Assembly: GCA_963777355.1 (NCBI GenBank)
Contig: CAVZQK010000001.1
Coordinates: 558,001 to 622,000 of the forward strand
Direction of reading: 5' to 3'
Source of the DNA: DATJHM01 sp963777355
GTDB lineage: Bacteria; Chloroflexota; Ktedonobacteria; Ktedonobacterales; Ktedonobacteraceae
DNA: 64,000 bases
Made by a program: the position numbers and the translations under genes. The notes beneath the pieces are model-generated. The model made no database searches, had not been told where the DNA came from, and saw nothing but the letters and a program-made list of their open reading frames with translations. Below are positions 55,995 through 64,000 of this stretch, piece by piece (within the stretch, counting starts at the first letter, position 1; the number at the start of each line of letters is the position of its first letter).

Positions 55995-56076
55995 TTTCAG
56001 TACCCTCAAACGGGCCGAGAAAGGACAGAGCTCCTGCCGCGTCTGAAGGAGAATTTTACAACAGGAAAAGCGAAAA
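55995..56076 (+). ncRNA. Conserved 82-base intergenic element, copy B
   Basis: It matches copy A (40312-40393, opposite strand) nearly base for base. It starts 46 bases after the sedolisin stop and ends 135 bases before yqeY. Possible pairings include CCC/GGG around TCAAAC and CTCC with GGAG around the invariant TGCCGC. No known RNA class is recognised. Confidence 0.5.
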
Positions 56077-56211
56077 TGCCAGGTGGAGATGCACTGGATA
56101 GAGCCTCAAGCTAGAAAAGAAAGACTACCGCGATCAACAGGTGAGTGATATACTAGTGCGGTGTTTTTATACAGAATATCATTATTGTGCTAGTGTGCCA
56201 GGAGAGTAGTT

Positions 56212-56691
56212 ATGGCGGAGACAAGACAGGAATTTCCGATTGAACAGAAGTTGCGTAAAGATATACAGGATGCCCAGCGAGCACGTGATCAGGTGCGGCT
56301 TGATACACTACGTATGGCTCTAGGCGCGGTCCATAACCTGGAGGTCGCGCGTACGGACCGCAAAAATCCAGAATATGGTCAGCCACTTACCGAGGCCGAT
56401 TGCTATCGTGTATTGGAGCAGGAGGTCAAGAAGCGCAACCAGGCTATTCCTCTCTACAAGCAGGCCGGACGTAACGAGCTGGCGGAGAAAGAACAGCATG
56501 AACTGGACATTCTGCAAACGTATCTCCAGAGCGGCCAGATCAGCGACGATGAGATTCGCACTATCGTCAGCGGCCTGGTCGCTGAGCAGGGCAAAGAGTT
56601 TCGTAAAGTGATGCCTCTTGCAGCCAAAGCAACCAAAGGCCGGGCCGATGGGGCCAGGGTTCAGCGTATCGTCAAAGAGCTGACGGCGTAG
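56212..56691 (+). CDS. yqeY: GatB/YqeY domain protein
   Basis: The 159-residue protein is the stand-alone YqeY form, related to the tail domain of the amidotransferase GatB that contacts tRNA. Seen are QKLRKDIQDAQRARDQVRLDTLRMALGAVHN, EVKKRNQAIPLYKQAGRNELAEKEQHELDILQTYL and VMPLAAKATKGRADGARVQRIVKEL. Its cellular task is not settled. AGGAGAG precedes the ATG. Its 3' end overlaps the convergent glycogen-debranching-like gene by about 20 bases. Confidence 0.93.
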   Translation: MAETRQEFPIEQKLRKDIQDAQRARDQVRLDTLRMALGAVHNLEVARTDRKNPEYGQPLTEADCYRVLEQEVKKRNQAIPLYKQAGRNELAEKEQHELDILQTYLQSGQISDDEIRTIVSGLVAEQGKEFRKVMPLAAKATKGRADGARVQRIVKELTA

Positions 56692-58888
56692 GTTCGTTCA
56701 GCACTTGAATCAGCTCTTTCTTGCTGGCACCCTCATCAAGCGTAATGGCGTTGACGCTCCAGTGTGAGCCAGCGCTATCGCGCCAGAAGCGAAGATTCAG
56801 CGTACAGCGTCCGACACGAAGATGGCCCAGTTCAATTTCTGGTAGCCATTCGGGGAGCGTTGGGCAGACATACAGGCTATGATGCGGTGCGTCTGCCCGC
56901 AAACCCAGTATCGCCTGAAGCATCTGAAAGATACTCCCAGAAGCCCAGGCCTGCGGAATGTTTGCCCCACCTGGATAGAGTGCGGGAAAGTCGGTATGTT
57001 TCCCCTCTCGATGCAGACCTGCATACACTTCTGGCAAACGGTAGGCATCAAAGCGCCTGGCCGCATCAAAGATGCCACGGATCACTTGATTCGCCTCTTC
57101 AATCAGCCCATAGCGCTTAAAACCAGCGGCGATAATCCCATTATCATGTGGCCAGACCGAGCCGTTCTGATAAGAAAGTGGGTTATAGGCCGGGTTTAAG
57201 CTGGAGAGCGTGCGAATACCCCAGCCACTCCACATATCCGACTTCAAAAGTCGTTGCGCTGTACGAGCCGCCTTCTCCTGATCCGCAATCCCGCTCCAGA
57301 GACAGTGACCGGGATTTGAGGCAATTGAGGTAATCTGCTTTTTATTTGGATCAAGTCCATAAGCAAAGCAGCCTTCCTGCTCCATCCAGAAATCCTGGTT
57401 GAATTTGCTTTTTAACGCTTGCGCCTGTTCTCTAAGCGCCTGTGCTTTGGCTGTATCTCCCAGGACTTCAAATACTTCCGCCATCCGTGTCTTTGCATCA
57501 TAAACATAGCCCTGAAGTTCGCAGAGAGCCTTCGGTTGCTTCACCTGGCTTCCATCGGCGTAGACCACTGCATCGCCCGCGTCCTTCCAGCCTACATTCT
57601 CATAGGCAAGACTTGAATAGGTCTTATATTCTTGAAAACCATCCCCATCCAGATCCCCCCACTGGTCAATCCATTGCAGACAGCGTTCTGCTACTTCGCG
57701 ATAATCGTGCAACAGTTCTCTATCACCGGTCCAGCGGTACGCCTCAGAGAGGACGATTAAGTAAAGAATGGTGGCATCGGCAGTCCCATAGTAGGGTGTA
57801 TGAGGAATTTTATGAAAATGAGCCAGCTCACCAAAACGGATTTCATGCAGAATCTTACCTGGTTGGGCATCTCGCCAGTCGTCGCGCTCTGTCGCCTGGT
57901 ATTCTGCCAGCCGTTTCAGGGCTCCACGCGCAAAACCTGGCGAGACACTCATATTTTGTAGTGAAGCAATGAGACTATCTCGTCCAAAGAGTGTCACGAA
58001 CCAGGGGACACCAGCAGCGGGCACCCAGGCTTCATCAGAGACATCGAGATCATAAATTCGCAGCGCCCCCATATCTTCCACCGCCTGCCGATACATACGA
58101 TAGACGTGCTCATTGGGCGTGTTTACGTCGGTACAGCGCTCCTGCCAGCGTTGCTGCCGCTCATCAAAGTCCTGTACTTCATGGTCTTCTTCGTTGTTCT
58201 CGTTCGTGATGGGAGCCTGACGACAGAGTGCAAAGAGCGGTTTGCGGACTTTATTGCCATGTTCAAGAATCATCTCGCCGCAGGAATGCCACTTCTGACC
58301 AGCTTCGAGGGTAATGTCAAAGACAATTCGTCCATTGGCATACTCTACGGGTACTACGCTGTTAGGTACGCGGTAGATAGCCGCTCGATGGAAATCCTTA
58401 TTATTGTACGCGGTGCGTAGCGTATCATGTTGATTATTCCAGGTCGTCTGAGTTTTGCCACGTTGAACCAGTAATTTCGATTTGACCTCGAAGATATCGG
58501 CAAAATCGGAGCGGAGTTCCAGCTCAAGCATGATTGAGACCTGTTTACCCGTATAATTTTCAAGGTAGAAATCCTCGTGAATACCCTGGCTTACGGCACG
58601 GTCAACTGTCAGGCGCAGGGTATTTGCCAGAATGTTGCCATCGTCAGTGGCCAGTTCTGGATTGCTAAAGTGTGTTTTTGAGGCATAAAATGTAAGCTGA
58701 CTGGCATTGATGATATTCCAGGGCTGGCGATTGACATACAGACGATAAAAGCTAAAGAAACGCGTATCGATAGCATAAACACCTTCATCGGTATGGGTCG
58801 CAATCTCTCCGCGTTCATCCGTGACCATAAACGTCCGCCCCTGGCTGATAGTAATGCCTGGAGTAGCAACAGTGATCTCGATGGGCAT
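56672..58888 (-). CDS. Amylo-alpha-1,6-glucosidase/glycogen debranching-like protein
   Basis: The 738-residue enzyme has the N-terminal beta domain typical of the bacterial debranching group (GDE_N-like: GRTFMVTDERGEIATHTDEGVYAIDTRFFSFYRLYVN) and a C-terminal (alpha/alpha)6 barrel. Barrel parts include WVPAAGVPWFVTLFGRDSLIASLQNM, GKILHEIRFGEL, PYYGTADATILYLI, SSLAYENVGWKDAGDAV, GWGIRTLSS and YQNGSVWPHDNGIIAAG. The Asp and Glu of the barrel fit a GH15-like hydrolase. ATG 58888 (MPIEITV) is chosen because GGAGG lies 6 bases upstream, while ATG 58894 touches it. The role in glycogen or oligosaccharide turnover is inferred. Confidence 0.88.
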   Translation of the reverse strand: MPIEITVATPGITISQGRTFMVTDERGEIATHTDEGVYAIDTRFFSFYRLYVNRQPWNIINASQLTFYASKTHFSNPELATDDGNILANTLRLTVDRAVSQGIHEDFYLENYTGKQVSIMLELELRSDFADIFEVKSKLLVQRGKTQTTWNNQHDTLRTAYNNKDFHRAAIYRVPNSVVPVEYANGRIVFDITLEAGQKWHSCGEMILEHGNKVRKPLFALCRQAPITNENNEEDHEVQDFDERQQRWQERCTDVNTPNEHVYRMYRQAVEDMGALRIYDLDVSDEAWVPAAGVPWFVTLFGRDSLIASLQNMSVSPGFARGALKRLAEYQATERDDWRDAQPGKILHEIRFGELAHFHKIPHTPYYGTADATILYLIVLSEAYRWTGDRELLHDYREVAERCLQWIDQWGDLDGDGFQEYKTYSSLAYENVGWKDAGDAVVYADGSQVKQPKALCELQGYVYDAKTRMAEVFEVLGDTAKAQALREQAQALKSKFNQDFWMEQEGCFAYGLDPNKKQITSIASNPGHCLWSGIADQEKAARTAQRLLKSDMWSGWGIRTLSSLNPAYNPLSYQNGSVWPHDNGIIAAGFKRYGLIEEANQVIRGIFDAARRFDAYRLPEVYAGLHREGKHTDFPALYPGGANIPQAWASGSIFQMLQAILGLRADAPHHSLYVCPTLPEWLPEIELGHLRVGRCTLNLRFWRDSAGSHWSVNAITLDEGASKKELIQVLNEPTPSAL

Positions 58889-59125
58889 AAACATCCTCCT
58901 CTATCTCGTTAAAATGAGCTCTCTGATAGATATACGGATCAGGGAAGTGATTTGCCCCATTCCCTCGCTTTCTAACATACAAGCGTAATCGGATAGCTTA
59001 TTTCTTCTGTCGTCTCCTGGCATGCAAGGATAATCTAGTGTCTTGTTCCATCCATCAGGTGATATACTGATTTATCGTGGATTGGAGAACGCAAAATTTT
59101 GCAAAGAGAAGCAGAAAAAATTGAT

Positions 59126-59494
59126 ATGACAGACTATGCAATCTTTCGTCAGCGCCTGGACAAAGTTCTGAGGACGCTGGATGTGAATCAGTTACAGAAG
59201 TTTCTTATCGCTGAAGGGCAATGGAGCCCCGGTTCGCCCTCTGATCCTACCTTTGCGATGTGGATGATGATCGCGGCTAGCCCTACACTCAGTGATCTCC
59301 ATGCTCAGGCTCAGAACTGGCTGAGAACGCATGGTCATGAGGAAGAGGCACAGGGCTTGCTGGGGAAGCAGAAACGAGCAGGGGGAGCGACAAAGAGAGC
59401 GCCCTCGCGTGGTCCTCAAGGTCAGCGAGCAGGTCAGGGACAAAATGCTAGATCGCAAAGTGCTATGAAGCGAAGAACACCGCGTGATCATTGA
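59126..59494 (+). CDS. Hypothetical protein with basic, Gly/Arg-rich tail
   Basis: About 122 residues are present. The N-terminal 75 form a likely helical domain (YAIFRQRLDKVLRTLDVNQLQKFLIAEGQW, DPTFAMWMMIAASPTLSDLHAQAQNWLRTHGHEEEAQGLL). The C-terminus is basic and low-complexity (KRAGGATKRAPSRGPQGQR), as in nucleic-acid-binding tails. I do not recognise the family. ATG 59126 or the TTG at 59099 may be the start. It precedes the oxidoreductase fusion by about 55 bases. Confidence 0.65.
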   Translation: MTDYAIFRQRLDKVLRTLDVNQLQKFLIAEGQWSPGSPSDPTFAMWMMIAASPTLSDLHAQAQNWLRTHGHEEEAQGLLGKQKRAGGATKRAPSRGPQGQRAGQGQNARSQSAMKRRTPRDH

Positions 59495-59548
59495 GGTAGT
59501 ATTCAGCGAGAGATACTGTTGTCTAAATGCTAGCATAGGAGAACGAAA

Positions 59549-61540
59549 ATGAGTAAGAAGCTCGCCTGGGGCATTCTTGGTACTGGAAGAATCGCCGGTG
59601 TTTTTGCGAGGGGGGTAGCTCAATCTCGCACTGGCACGCTTGTTGCTGTTGGCAGTCGAACGCAGGAGAGCGCCGAGGCTTTTGGTACATCCTTTTCTAT
59701 TCCGCATCGTTATGGCAGCTACGAAGCCTTGCTGGCCGATCCAGAGGTACAGGCAGTCTACATCAGTACCCCTCATCCTTTTCATGCTGAATGGGCCATA
59801 AAGGCCGCCGAAGCTGGAAAGCATATCCTGTGCGAGAAACCTATCGGCCTCAATGCCGCTCAGGCGATGGCGATCATCGAAGCCGCTTATCAGAACGATG
59901 TTTTTTTGATGGAAGCCTTTATGTACCGTTGCCATCCTCAGACTCGGAAACTGGTGGAGTTGATTCAATCTGGCGTCATCGGTCAGGTACGCCTGATACA
60001 GGCAACATTCAGCTTCCATACCAGCTATAATCTTGAGAGCCGCCTGTTGAAGAATGAGCTTGGGGGCGGCGGAATTCTGGATGTTGGCTGTTATTGTGCT
60101 TCTGCTGCAAGACTGATTGCAGGTGCGGCCCTGGGCAAAGATTTCGCTGATCCGCTTGAGGTGAAAGCCGTAGGTCAGGTTGGGGAGACAGGGATAGATG
60201 AATATACGGTGGCCTCGCTGAAGTTCCCTGGCGGCATTCTGGCACAGCTCTTTACGGGTGTGCAGGTGGATGGGGAAAATATTGTTAAGATCTTTGGCTC
60301 TGAGGGGATGCTGGAGGTTCCTTCCCCCTGGACGCCTGACGCAAATGTGAGCACGAATCTGATCGTGAAGCGCAACGAGGAGCCGCAAGCACGAGAGATC
60401 GAGGTTCCATTCGAGGGTGATCTGTACGGAAATGAAGCCGATACTGTCGCGGAATATCTGGAAGCCCGGCAGAGTCCGGCGATGAGTTGGGAGGATACGT
60501 TGGGGAATATGCGCACTCTGGATCGGTGGCGGACAGAGATCGGCGTGGTCTATGAGGCCGAGCGGCCAGAGGGCAAGGCGCGTCCTCTGCATGGGCGTCC
60601 GCCTGGCATGCGTAAAGATAGCATCATGAAGTATGGGCGGATTGCGGGGATCGAAAAGCCGGTCTCTCGCCTGGTCATGGGTGTCGATAATCAAACCTCC
60701 TGGCCCCACGCCTCTGTGATGTTCGACGACTTCTTTGAGCGTGGTGGCAATTGCTACGATACCGCCTATATCTATGCTGGTGGTGTCTGTGAGAAGATGC
60801 TTGGGACATGGGTGAAAAATCGCGGTATTCGTGAGCAAGTCGTTATTCTCGATAAAGGTGCCCACACGCCCTATTGTTATCCCGAAGCACTGAGCAAGCA
60901 GTTTTTGACCAGCCTGGAGCGCTTGCAGACTGATTATGTCGATATGTATATGATGCACCGCGATAATCCCGAAGTGCCAGTAGGCGAGTTTATCACGGTT
61001 CTCAACGAGCACAAGAATGCCGGACGTATGCGGGCTTTCGGTGGCTCAAACTGGTCTATTGAGCGTGTCGCAGAGGCCAACGCCTGGGCAGCGGCACACG
61101 GGATGACCGGATTCAGCGCCATGAGCAATAACTTTAGCCTGGCACGAATGGTCGATCCAGTCTGGGCTGGCTGTATTGCGGCCTCAGATGCCCAATCGCG
61201 AGCGTGGTTAACGCAGACCCAGATGCCATTGATGCCCTGGTCGAGTCAGGCGCGGGGCTTCTTTACGGGCCGTGCCCATCCTGACGATCTCTCCGATCCA
61301 GAACTGGTGCGTTGCTGGTATAGCGAGGATAACTTCCGCCGATTAGAGCGGGTCAACGAGATGGCGAAGCAGCGAGGTGTCTTGCCTATCAATATCGCCC
61401 TTGCCTATGTGCTCAGCCAGCCCTTCCCGACCTTCCCGCTGATTGGTCCTCGTGCCCTTTCAGAGACGCGTACCTCATTTCCTGCGCTCACTATCGATCT
61501 GACACCAGAGGAACTCCTCTGGTTGAATTTAGAGAGCTAA
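59549..61540 (+). CDS. Fusion of Gfo/Idh/MocA dehydrogenase and aldo/keto reductase
   Basis: The 663 residues hold two redox enzymes. Residues 1-350 are a Gfo/Idh/MocA dehydrogenase: GILGTGRIAGVFARG, VYISTPHPFHAEWAIKAAEAGKHILCEKPIGLN, and GGGGILDVGCYCASAARLIAG. From about 365 the chain is an aldo/keto reductase with the tetrad Asp and Tyr in NCYDTAYIYAGG, Lys in VVILDKGAH and His in MYMMHRDN, plus the cofactor end FPLIGPRALSE. Such a pair could oxidise one carbon of a sugar and reduce another. GGAG lies 7 bases before the ATG. The substrate is unknown. Confidence 0.92.
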   Translation: MSKKLAWGILGTGRIAGVFARGVAQSRTGTLVAVGSRTQESAEAFGTSFSIPHRYGSYEALLADPEVQAVYISTPHPFHAEWAIKAAEAGKHILCEKPIGLNAAQAMAIIEAAYQNDVFLMEAFMYRCHPQTRKLVELIQSGVIGQVRLIQATFSFHTSYNLESRLLKNELGGGGILDVGCYCASAARLIAGAALGKDFADPLEVKAVGQVGETGIDEYTVASLKFPGGILAQLFTGVQVDGENIVKIFGSEGMLEVPSPWTPDANVSTNLIVKRNEEPQAREIEVPFEGDLYGNEADTVAEYLEARQSPAMSWEDTLGNMRTLDRWRTEIGVVYEAERPEGKARPLHGRPPGMRKDSIMKYGRIAGIEKPVSRLVMGVDNQTSWPHASVMFDDFFERGGNCYDTAYIYAGGVCEKMLGTWVKNRGIREQVVILDKGAHTPYCYPEALSKQFLTSLERLQTDYVDMYMMHRDNPEVPVGEFITVLNEHKNAGRMRAFGGSNWSIERVAEANAWAAAHGMTGFSAMSNNFSLARMVDPVWAGCIAASDAQSRAWLTQTQMPLMPWSSQARGFFTGRAHPDDLSDPELVRCWYSEDNFRRLERVNEMAKQRGVLPINIALAYVLSQPFPTFPLIGPRALSETRTSFPALTIDLTPEELLWLNLES

Positions 61541-61881
61541 TAACTCTCGCTTCACATAGCGATAAGCGCAAAAAATTGCTATTCTCCAGGGAGTCGCTGA
61601 GGGAGGTATTTATGATCTCCCTCAATACATATATCGGCATTGATTTGATAAACTTAATAGCGATAAAAGTAGGGAATGAAAAGCAACGTGATCCATTTGA
61701 ATGTAATTTAGCAATAGCAAGAACTGTTTGATACCCACATTTCGTCTTTTTAGCGTTAAAAGTCTTGTTTGTAGAACCAAAAGAGGCTAAAATAGTAAAA
61801 TAGATAAAAAACAACCCCCATTGCCCCTACCCTGAAAGCAACGGGTCCGGGAGTGTGCAGTATAGAAAGGAAGGAGATGAC
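61541..61881. other. Intergenic region
   Basis: Apart from the hairpin at 61598-61624 I see no gene or RNA. A good ribosome-binding site (AAGGAGATGAC) at its end serves the small gene at 61882. Confidence 0.4.
61598..61624. terminator. Hairpin after the oxidoreductase fusion
   Basis: TGAGGGAG pairs perfectly with CTCCCTCA around an 11-base loop about 57 bases after the stop. No T-run follows directly. Confidence 0.5.
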
Positions 61882-62183
61882 GTGGAAGTATTACGGCTCC
61901 TTTTTACAACTTTTGGCTTGTCGTTCTTTTTCTTTTCTTCTTTGGAGGGTCTATCTGGGCAGCAATAGAGTGGACAATCCGTCGTAGTTTTAAGCATAGA
62001 GAGAGAATGCAAGAGCTGAAAAACGAGGAATTACTCCTACAACTCCAAATTGCTCAGGTGAACAAAGAAAAATTCAATCAAGAACCATTCCCCTCTTTCA
62101 CCTCTCCCATCCCCAAAGAAGCTTCTCAGGAAGAGCGTGAACAAGCTGTTTATGATACAGGCTATCAGCAACAGAGCCTCTAG
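61882..62183 (+). CDS. Small single-helix membrane protein with coiled-coil tail, frameshift at start
   Basis: A frame read from about 61881 gives ITAPFYNFWLVVLFLFFFGGSIWAAIEWTIRR, a single membrane helix. A charged tail follows (SFKHRERMQELKNEELLLQLQIAQ), ending QAVYDTGYQQQSL at TAG 62181-62183. That frame has a TGA at 61878 and no standard start after it. GTG 61882, well placed after AAGGAG, opens a neighbouring frame. One missing base in the first codons would join them to about 100 residues. The family is unknown. It is convergent with the EF-G gene. Confidence 0.5.
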
Positions 62184-62281
62184 AAAAGAAGAAATCCTTG
62201 AATTTGCTACTCGATAGAGGAAATGTGCGACCTGGTAATCGAGCTTATCAAGTCTACACACTTCCTCCTGGGTTAGTTATT

Positions 62282-64000
62282 TCAGGAATGGGCCTCCACT
62301 TTCTTGCCCTGTTTCGCGATGAGCTCTTGCTGGACGTTCGCGGGGACTTCTTCGTATTGGGCAAATTCCATTGTAAATGTGCCGCGTCCCTGGGTGATGG
62401 AGCGCAGGTCGGTGGCATAGTGGAGCATCTCGGCTTGTGGAACGGAGGCATTGATACGCTGTGTGCCGTCCTCCAGGGCCTCCATGCCTATTACGCGTCC
62501 GCGCTTGGTGTTGATATCGCTCATGATGTCGCCCATGTTTGTTTCTGGAACTGTAATCGTGACGTTCATGATTGGTTCGAGAATGACCGGGTTGGCGAGA
62601 GGGACGGCTTCTTGCATGCCGAGAGACGCCGCGACCTCAAAGGATTGAGCAGAGGAGTCAACCGGGTGGTATTTGCCGTCCACGAGGGAGATTTTGACGT
62701 AGAGCATGGGATTGCCCGATATAAAGCCTCGCTTGAGGGATTCGCGCACGCCCTTTTCAACACCAGGGATAAACTGTCCCGGTACGACTCCACCGACGAT
62801 GCGGTCCTCAAAGATAAAGATCTGTTCGCTATCTCTTGGCAGTGGCTCGATCTCTAACCAGACATCGCCAAACTGTCCATGCCCACCACTCTGCCGCTTA
62901 TGGCGTCCATTGGCGCGGGCCTTCTTACGAATGGTCTCGCGATACGAGATGCGCTGATCGTGCGCGTCAAGCTCGACGCCGTATTTGCGTTTAATGCTCT
63001 CGATGGTGATCTGAATATGGGCCTCCCCCATGCCGGAGAGCAGCGTTTCAGCGGTTTCGGGATCGCGCGAGATGCGTAGCGTGCGATCTTCTTGTACAAT
63101 ACGGGCGAGGGCATTCCCCATCTTATCCAGGTCGGCCTGGCTTTTCGGGACGACGGCGACGGTATAGCAAGGGGTCGGAAAGTTAATTGGTGCTAATTCT
63201 TGAGTACTCTCTTTATTGCTGGTTAGGGTATCGCCTGTATGGGTATTGGTCAATTTTGCCGCCGCGCCAAAGTCTCCGGCTACAACTTCGCTTGCCGTCT
63301 CGGATTGTGCTTTTCCATGTGAAAGAATAATCTGGCCGATTCGTTCATCCGCTCTGGTCTGTACATTATAAATGTGGCTATCGGCTTTGAGGGTCCCACT
63401 ATAGACGCGGAAATTGGAGATGGTGCCAACCTGAGCGCCAGCGGTTTTATAGACAAAAATTGAGGTGGTATTCCCAAGAGCTTGCGCGTCTTCAGGTACT
63501 ACATCAGCCGCTGTGGGAAGATAATCGACAAGTGCGTCGAGCATGGTCTGGATGCCAATATTTTTGCCGGCAGAGGCGCAGAGGACGGGGATAATCTGGC
63601 CGCTGATCGTCCCTTTTTTTACCACCGTCAAAATTTCGCTGTCGCTGAGATCTTCTCCCTCCAGAAACTTCTCCATGATCTCATCGTCGCTCTCGACTGC
63701 CGACTCGATCAACTGCTCGCGAAATGTGCTAACGCGCTCCTGGAGGTCGGCAGGAATGGGGATCTCCTGGGCTTTATTGCCGCTTTCAAAGGTGTAGGCT
63801 TTTTGTGAGACCAGATCGACCACGCCTTTGAAGTGTGTCTGTTCTCCAATAGGGATTTGCAGGGGAACGACCCTGAAGCCAAAGTGCTGACGTAGCGATT
63901 CGAGCGCCTGATCGAAAGAAGTATTCTCACGATCTAGCTTGTTTACCAGGATCATGCGTGGCAGCTTGCGTTCATCGGCGTGATGCCAGGTGAGTTCGGT
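62282..64000 (-). CDS. Translation factor GTPase of the EF-G family (N-terminus outside window)
   Basis: About 573 residues of the middle and C-terminus are present. The chain begins inside the G domain: RKLPRMILVNKLDRENTSF carries the NKxD guanine motif. Later parts show PVLCASAGKNIGIQTMLDALVDYLPT, domain II (TSIFVYKTAGAQVGTISNFRVYSG), domain III (SGMGEAHIQITIESIKRKYG), domain IV (RQSGGHGQFGDVWLEIEPL, GGVVPGQFIPGVEKGVRESL) and domain V (LEPIMNVTITVPETNMGDIMSDINTKRGRVIGME). Domain IV lacks a typical EF-G tip, and the divergence suits an EF-G2-like paralogue rather than the main fusA product. Confidence 0.88.
   Translation of the reverse strand, partial: TELTWHHADERKLPRMILVNKLDRENTSFDQALESLRQHFGFRVVPLQIPIGEQTHFKGVVDLVSQKAYTFESGNKAQEIPIPADLQERVSTFREQLIESAVESDDEIMEKFLEGEDLSDSEILTVVKKGTISGQIIPVLCASAGKNIGIQTMLDALVDYLPTAADVVPEDAQALGNTTSIFVYKTAGAQVGTISNFRVYSGTLKADSHIYNVQTRADERIGQIILSHGKAQSETASEVVAGDFGAAAKLTNTHTGDTLTSNKESTQELAPINFPTPCYTVAVVPKSQADLDKMGNALARIVQEDRTLRISRDPETAETLLSGMGEAHIQITIESIKRKYGVELDAHDQRISYRETIRKKARANGRHKRQSGGHGQFGDVWLEIEPLPRDSEQIFIFEDRIVGGVVPGQFIPGVEKGVRESLKRGFISGNPMLYVKISLVDGKYHPVDSSAQSFEVAASLGMQEAVPLANPVILEPIMNVTITVPETNMGDIMSDINTKRGRVIGMEALEDGTQRINASVPQAEMLHYATDLRSITQGRGTFTMEFAQYEEVPANVQQELIAKQGKKVEAHS

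Noticed and set aside
59192..61012. Minus-strand open frame of 606 codons
   Set aside because: It lies opposite the oxidoreductase fusion and shows no domain; codon symmetry of the real gene explains its length.

Overview
This 64 kb window is a bacterial chromosome segment of moderate GC content. It most resembles class Ktedonobacteria (phylum Chloroflexota). The reasons are long Pro/Thr-rich secreted and membrane proteins, a kinase-like receptor, abundant LtrA-type group II introns with HNH domains, a sedolisin and a rich exopolysaccharide gene set. The assignment is inference from gene style; no rRNA or marker set was compared.

Layout. (1) 0-6.2 kb: envelope and isoprenoid housekeeping run frr-uppS-cdsA-dxr-rseP-ispG, all on the plus strand. 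(2) 6.2-12.9 kb: a nest of mobile DNA on the minus strand. A host group II intron (about 6238-12892) carries a 1580-bp IS256-type element (9055-10634, 8-bp target duplication) inside its HNH coding region. A second complete group II intron (6301-8745) sits inside its catalytic domain V. (3) 12.9-13.2 kb: a minus-strand unit of consensus promoter, broken tRNA-Val 5' half, intact tRNA-Val(GAC) and terminator, with the host intron just downstream. (4) 13.4-19.2 kb: secreted and accessory genes (CHAP hydrolase, DUF3761 protein, hypotheticals) and rpiB. (5) 19.4-25.8 kb: fused aroK-aroB, aroQ, an M24 peptidase, efp, a biotin-carrier-like protein, xseA, xseB and a divergent PAP2 protein. (6) 25.9-33.0 kb: aminotransferase, dehydrogenase and epimerase for a nucleotide sugar, a pseudokinase-Rieske fusion and a secreted glycosidase-like protein. 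(7) 33.0-36.9 kb: an accessory island bounded and seeded by a short repeat family, with a TetR regulator, an isoprenylcysteine-methyltransferase-like protein, a NUDIX hydrolase and transposase and resolvase remnants. (8) 36.9-45.8 kb: exopolysaccharide genes (GT4, asnB, nucleotide-sugar dehydrogenase) and an ATP-grasp/flavoprotein/deacetylase cassette. (9) 46-64 kb: DUF4388 protein, M16 protease, MBL hydrolase, P5C dehydrogenase, a UDG-like protein, a sodium:solute symporter pair, sedolisin, YqeY, a glycogen-debranching-like enzyme, an oxidoreductase fusion and an EF-G-family factor cut by the window end.

The dehydrogenase at 40.4 kb, oxidoreductase at 27.2 kb and aminotransferase at 26.0 kb match the first three steps of the WbpA-WbpB-WbpE route to a 3-amino-uronic acid sugar nucleotide. 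The glycosyltransferase, AsnB and deacetylase nearby suggest an exopolysaccharide programme.

Quality note. Many genes are split by frameshifts, including essential ones (uppS, aroB, aroQ, efp, xseA). Where I could restore the frame, most are explained by one extra base. They cluster at 6.4-12 kb and 20.6-24.4 kb, and none was seen from about 24.5 to 61 kb. Base-calling or assembly error is the simplest explanation for the housekeeping genes. The mobile-element genes could be truly decayed.
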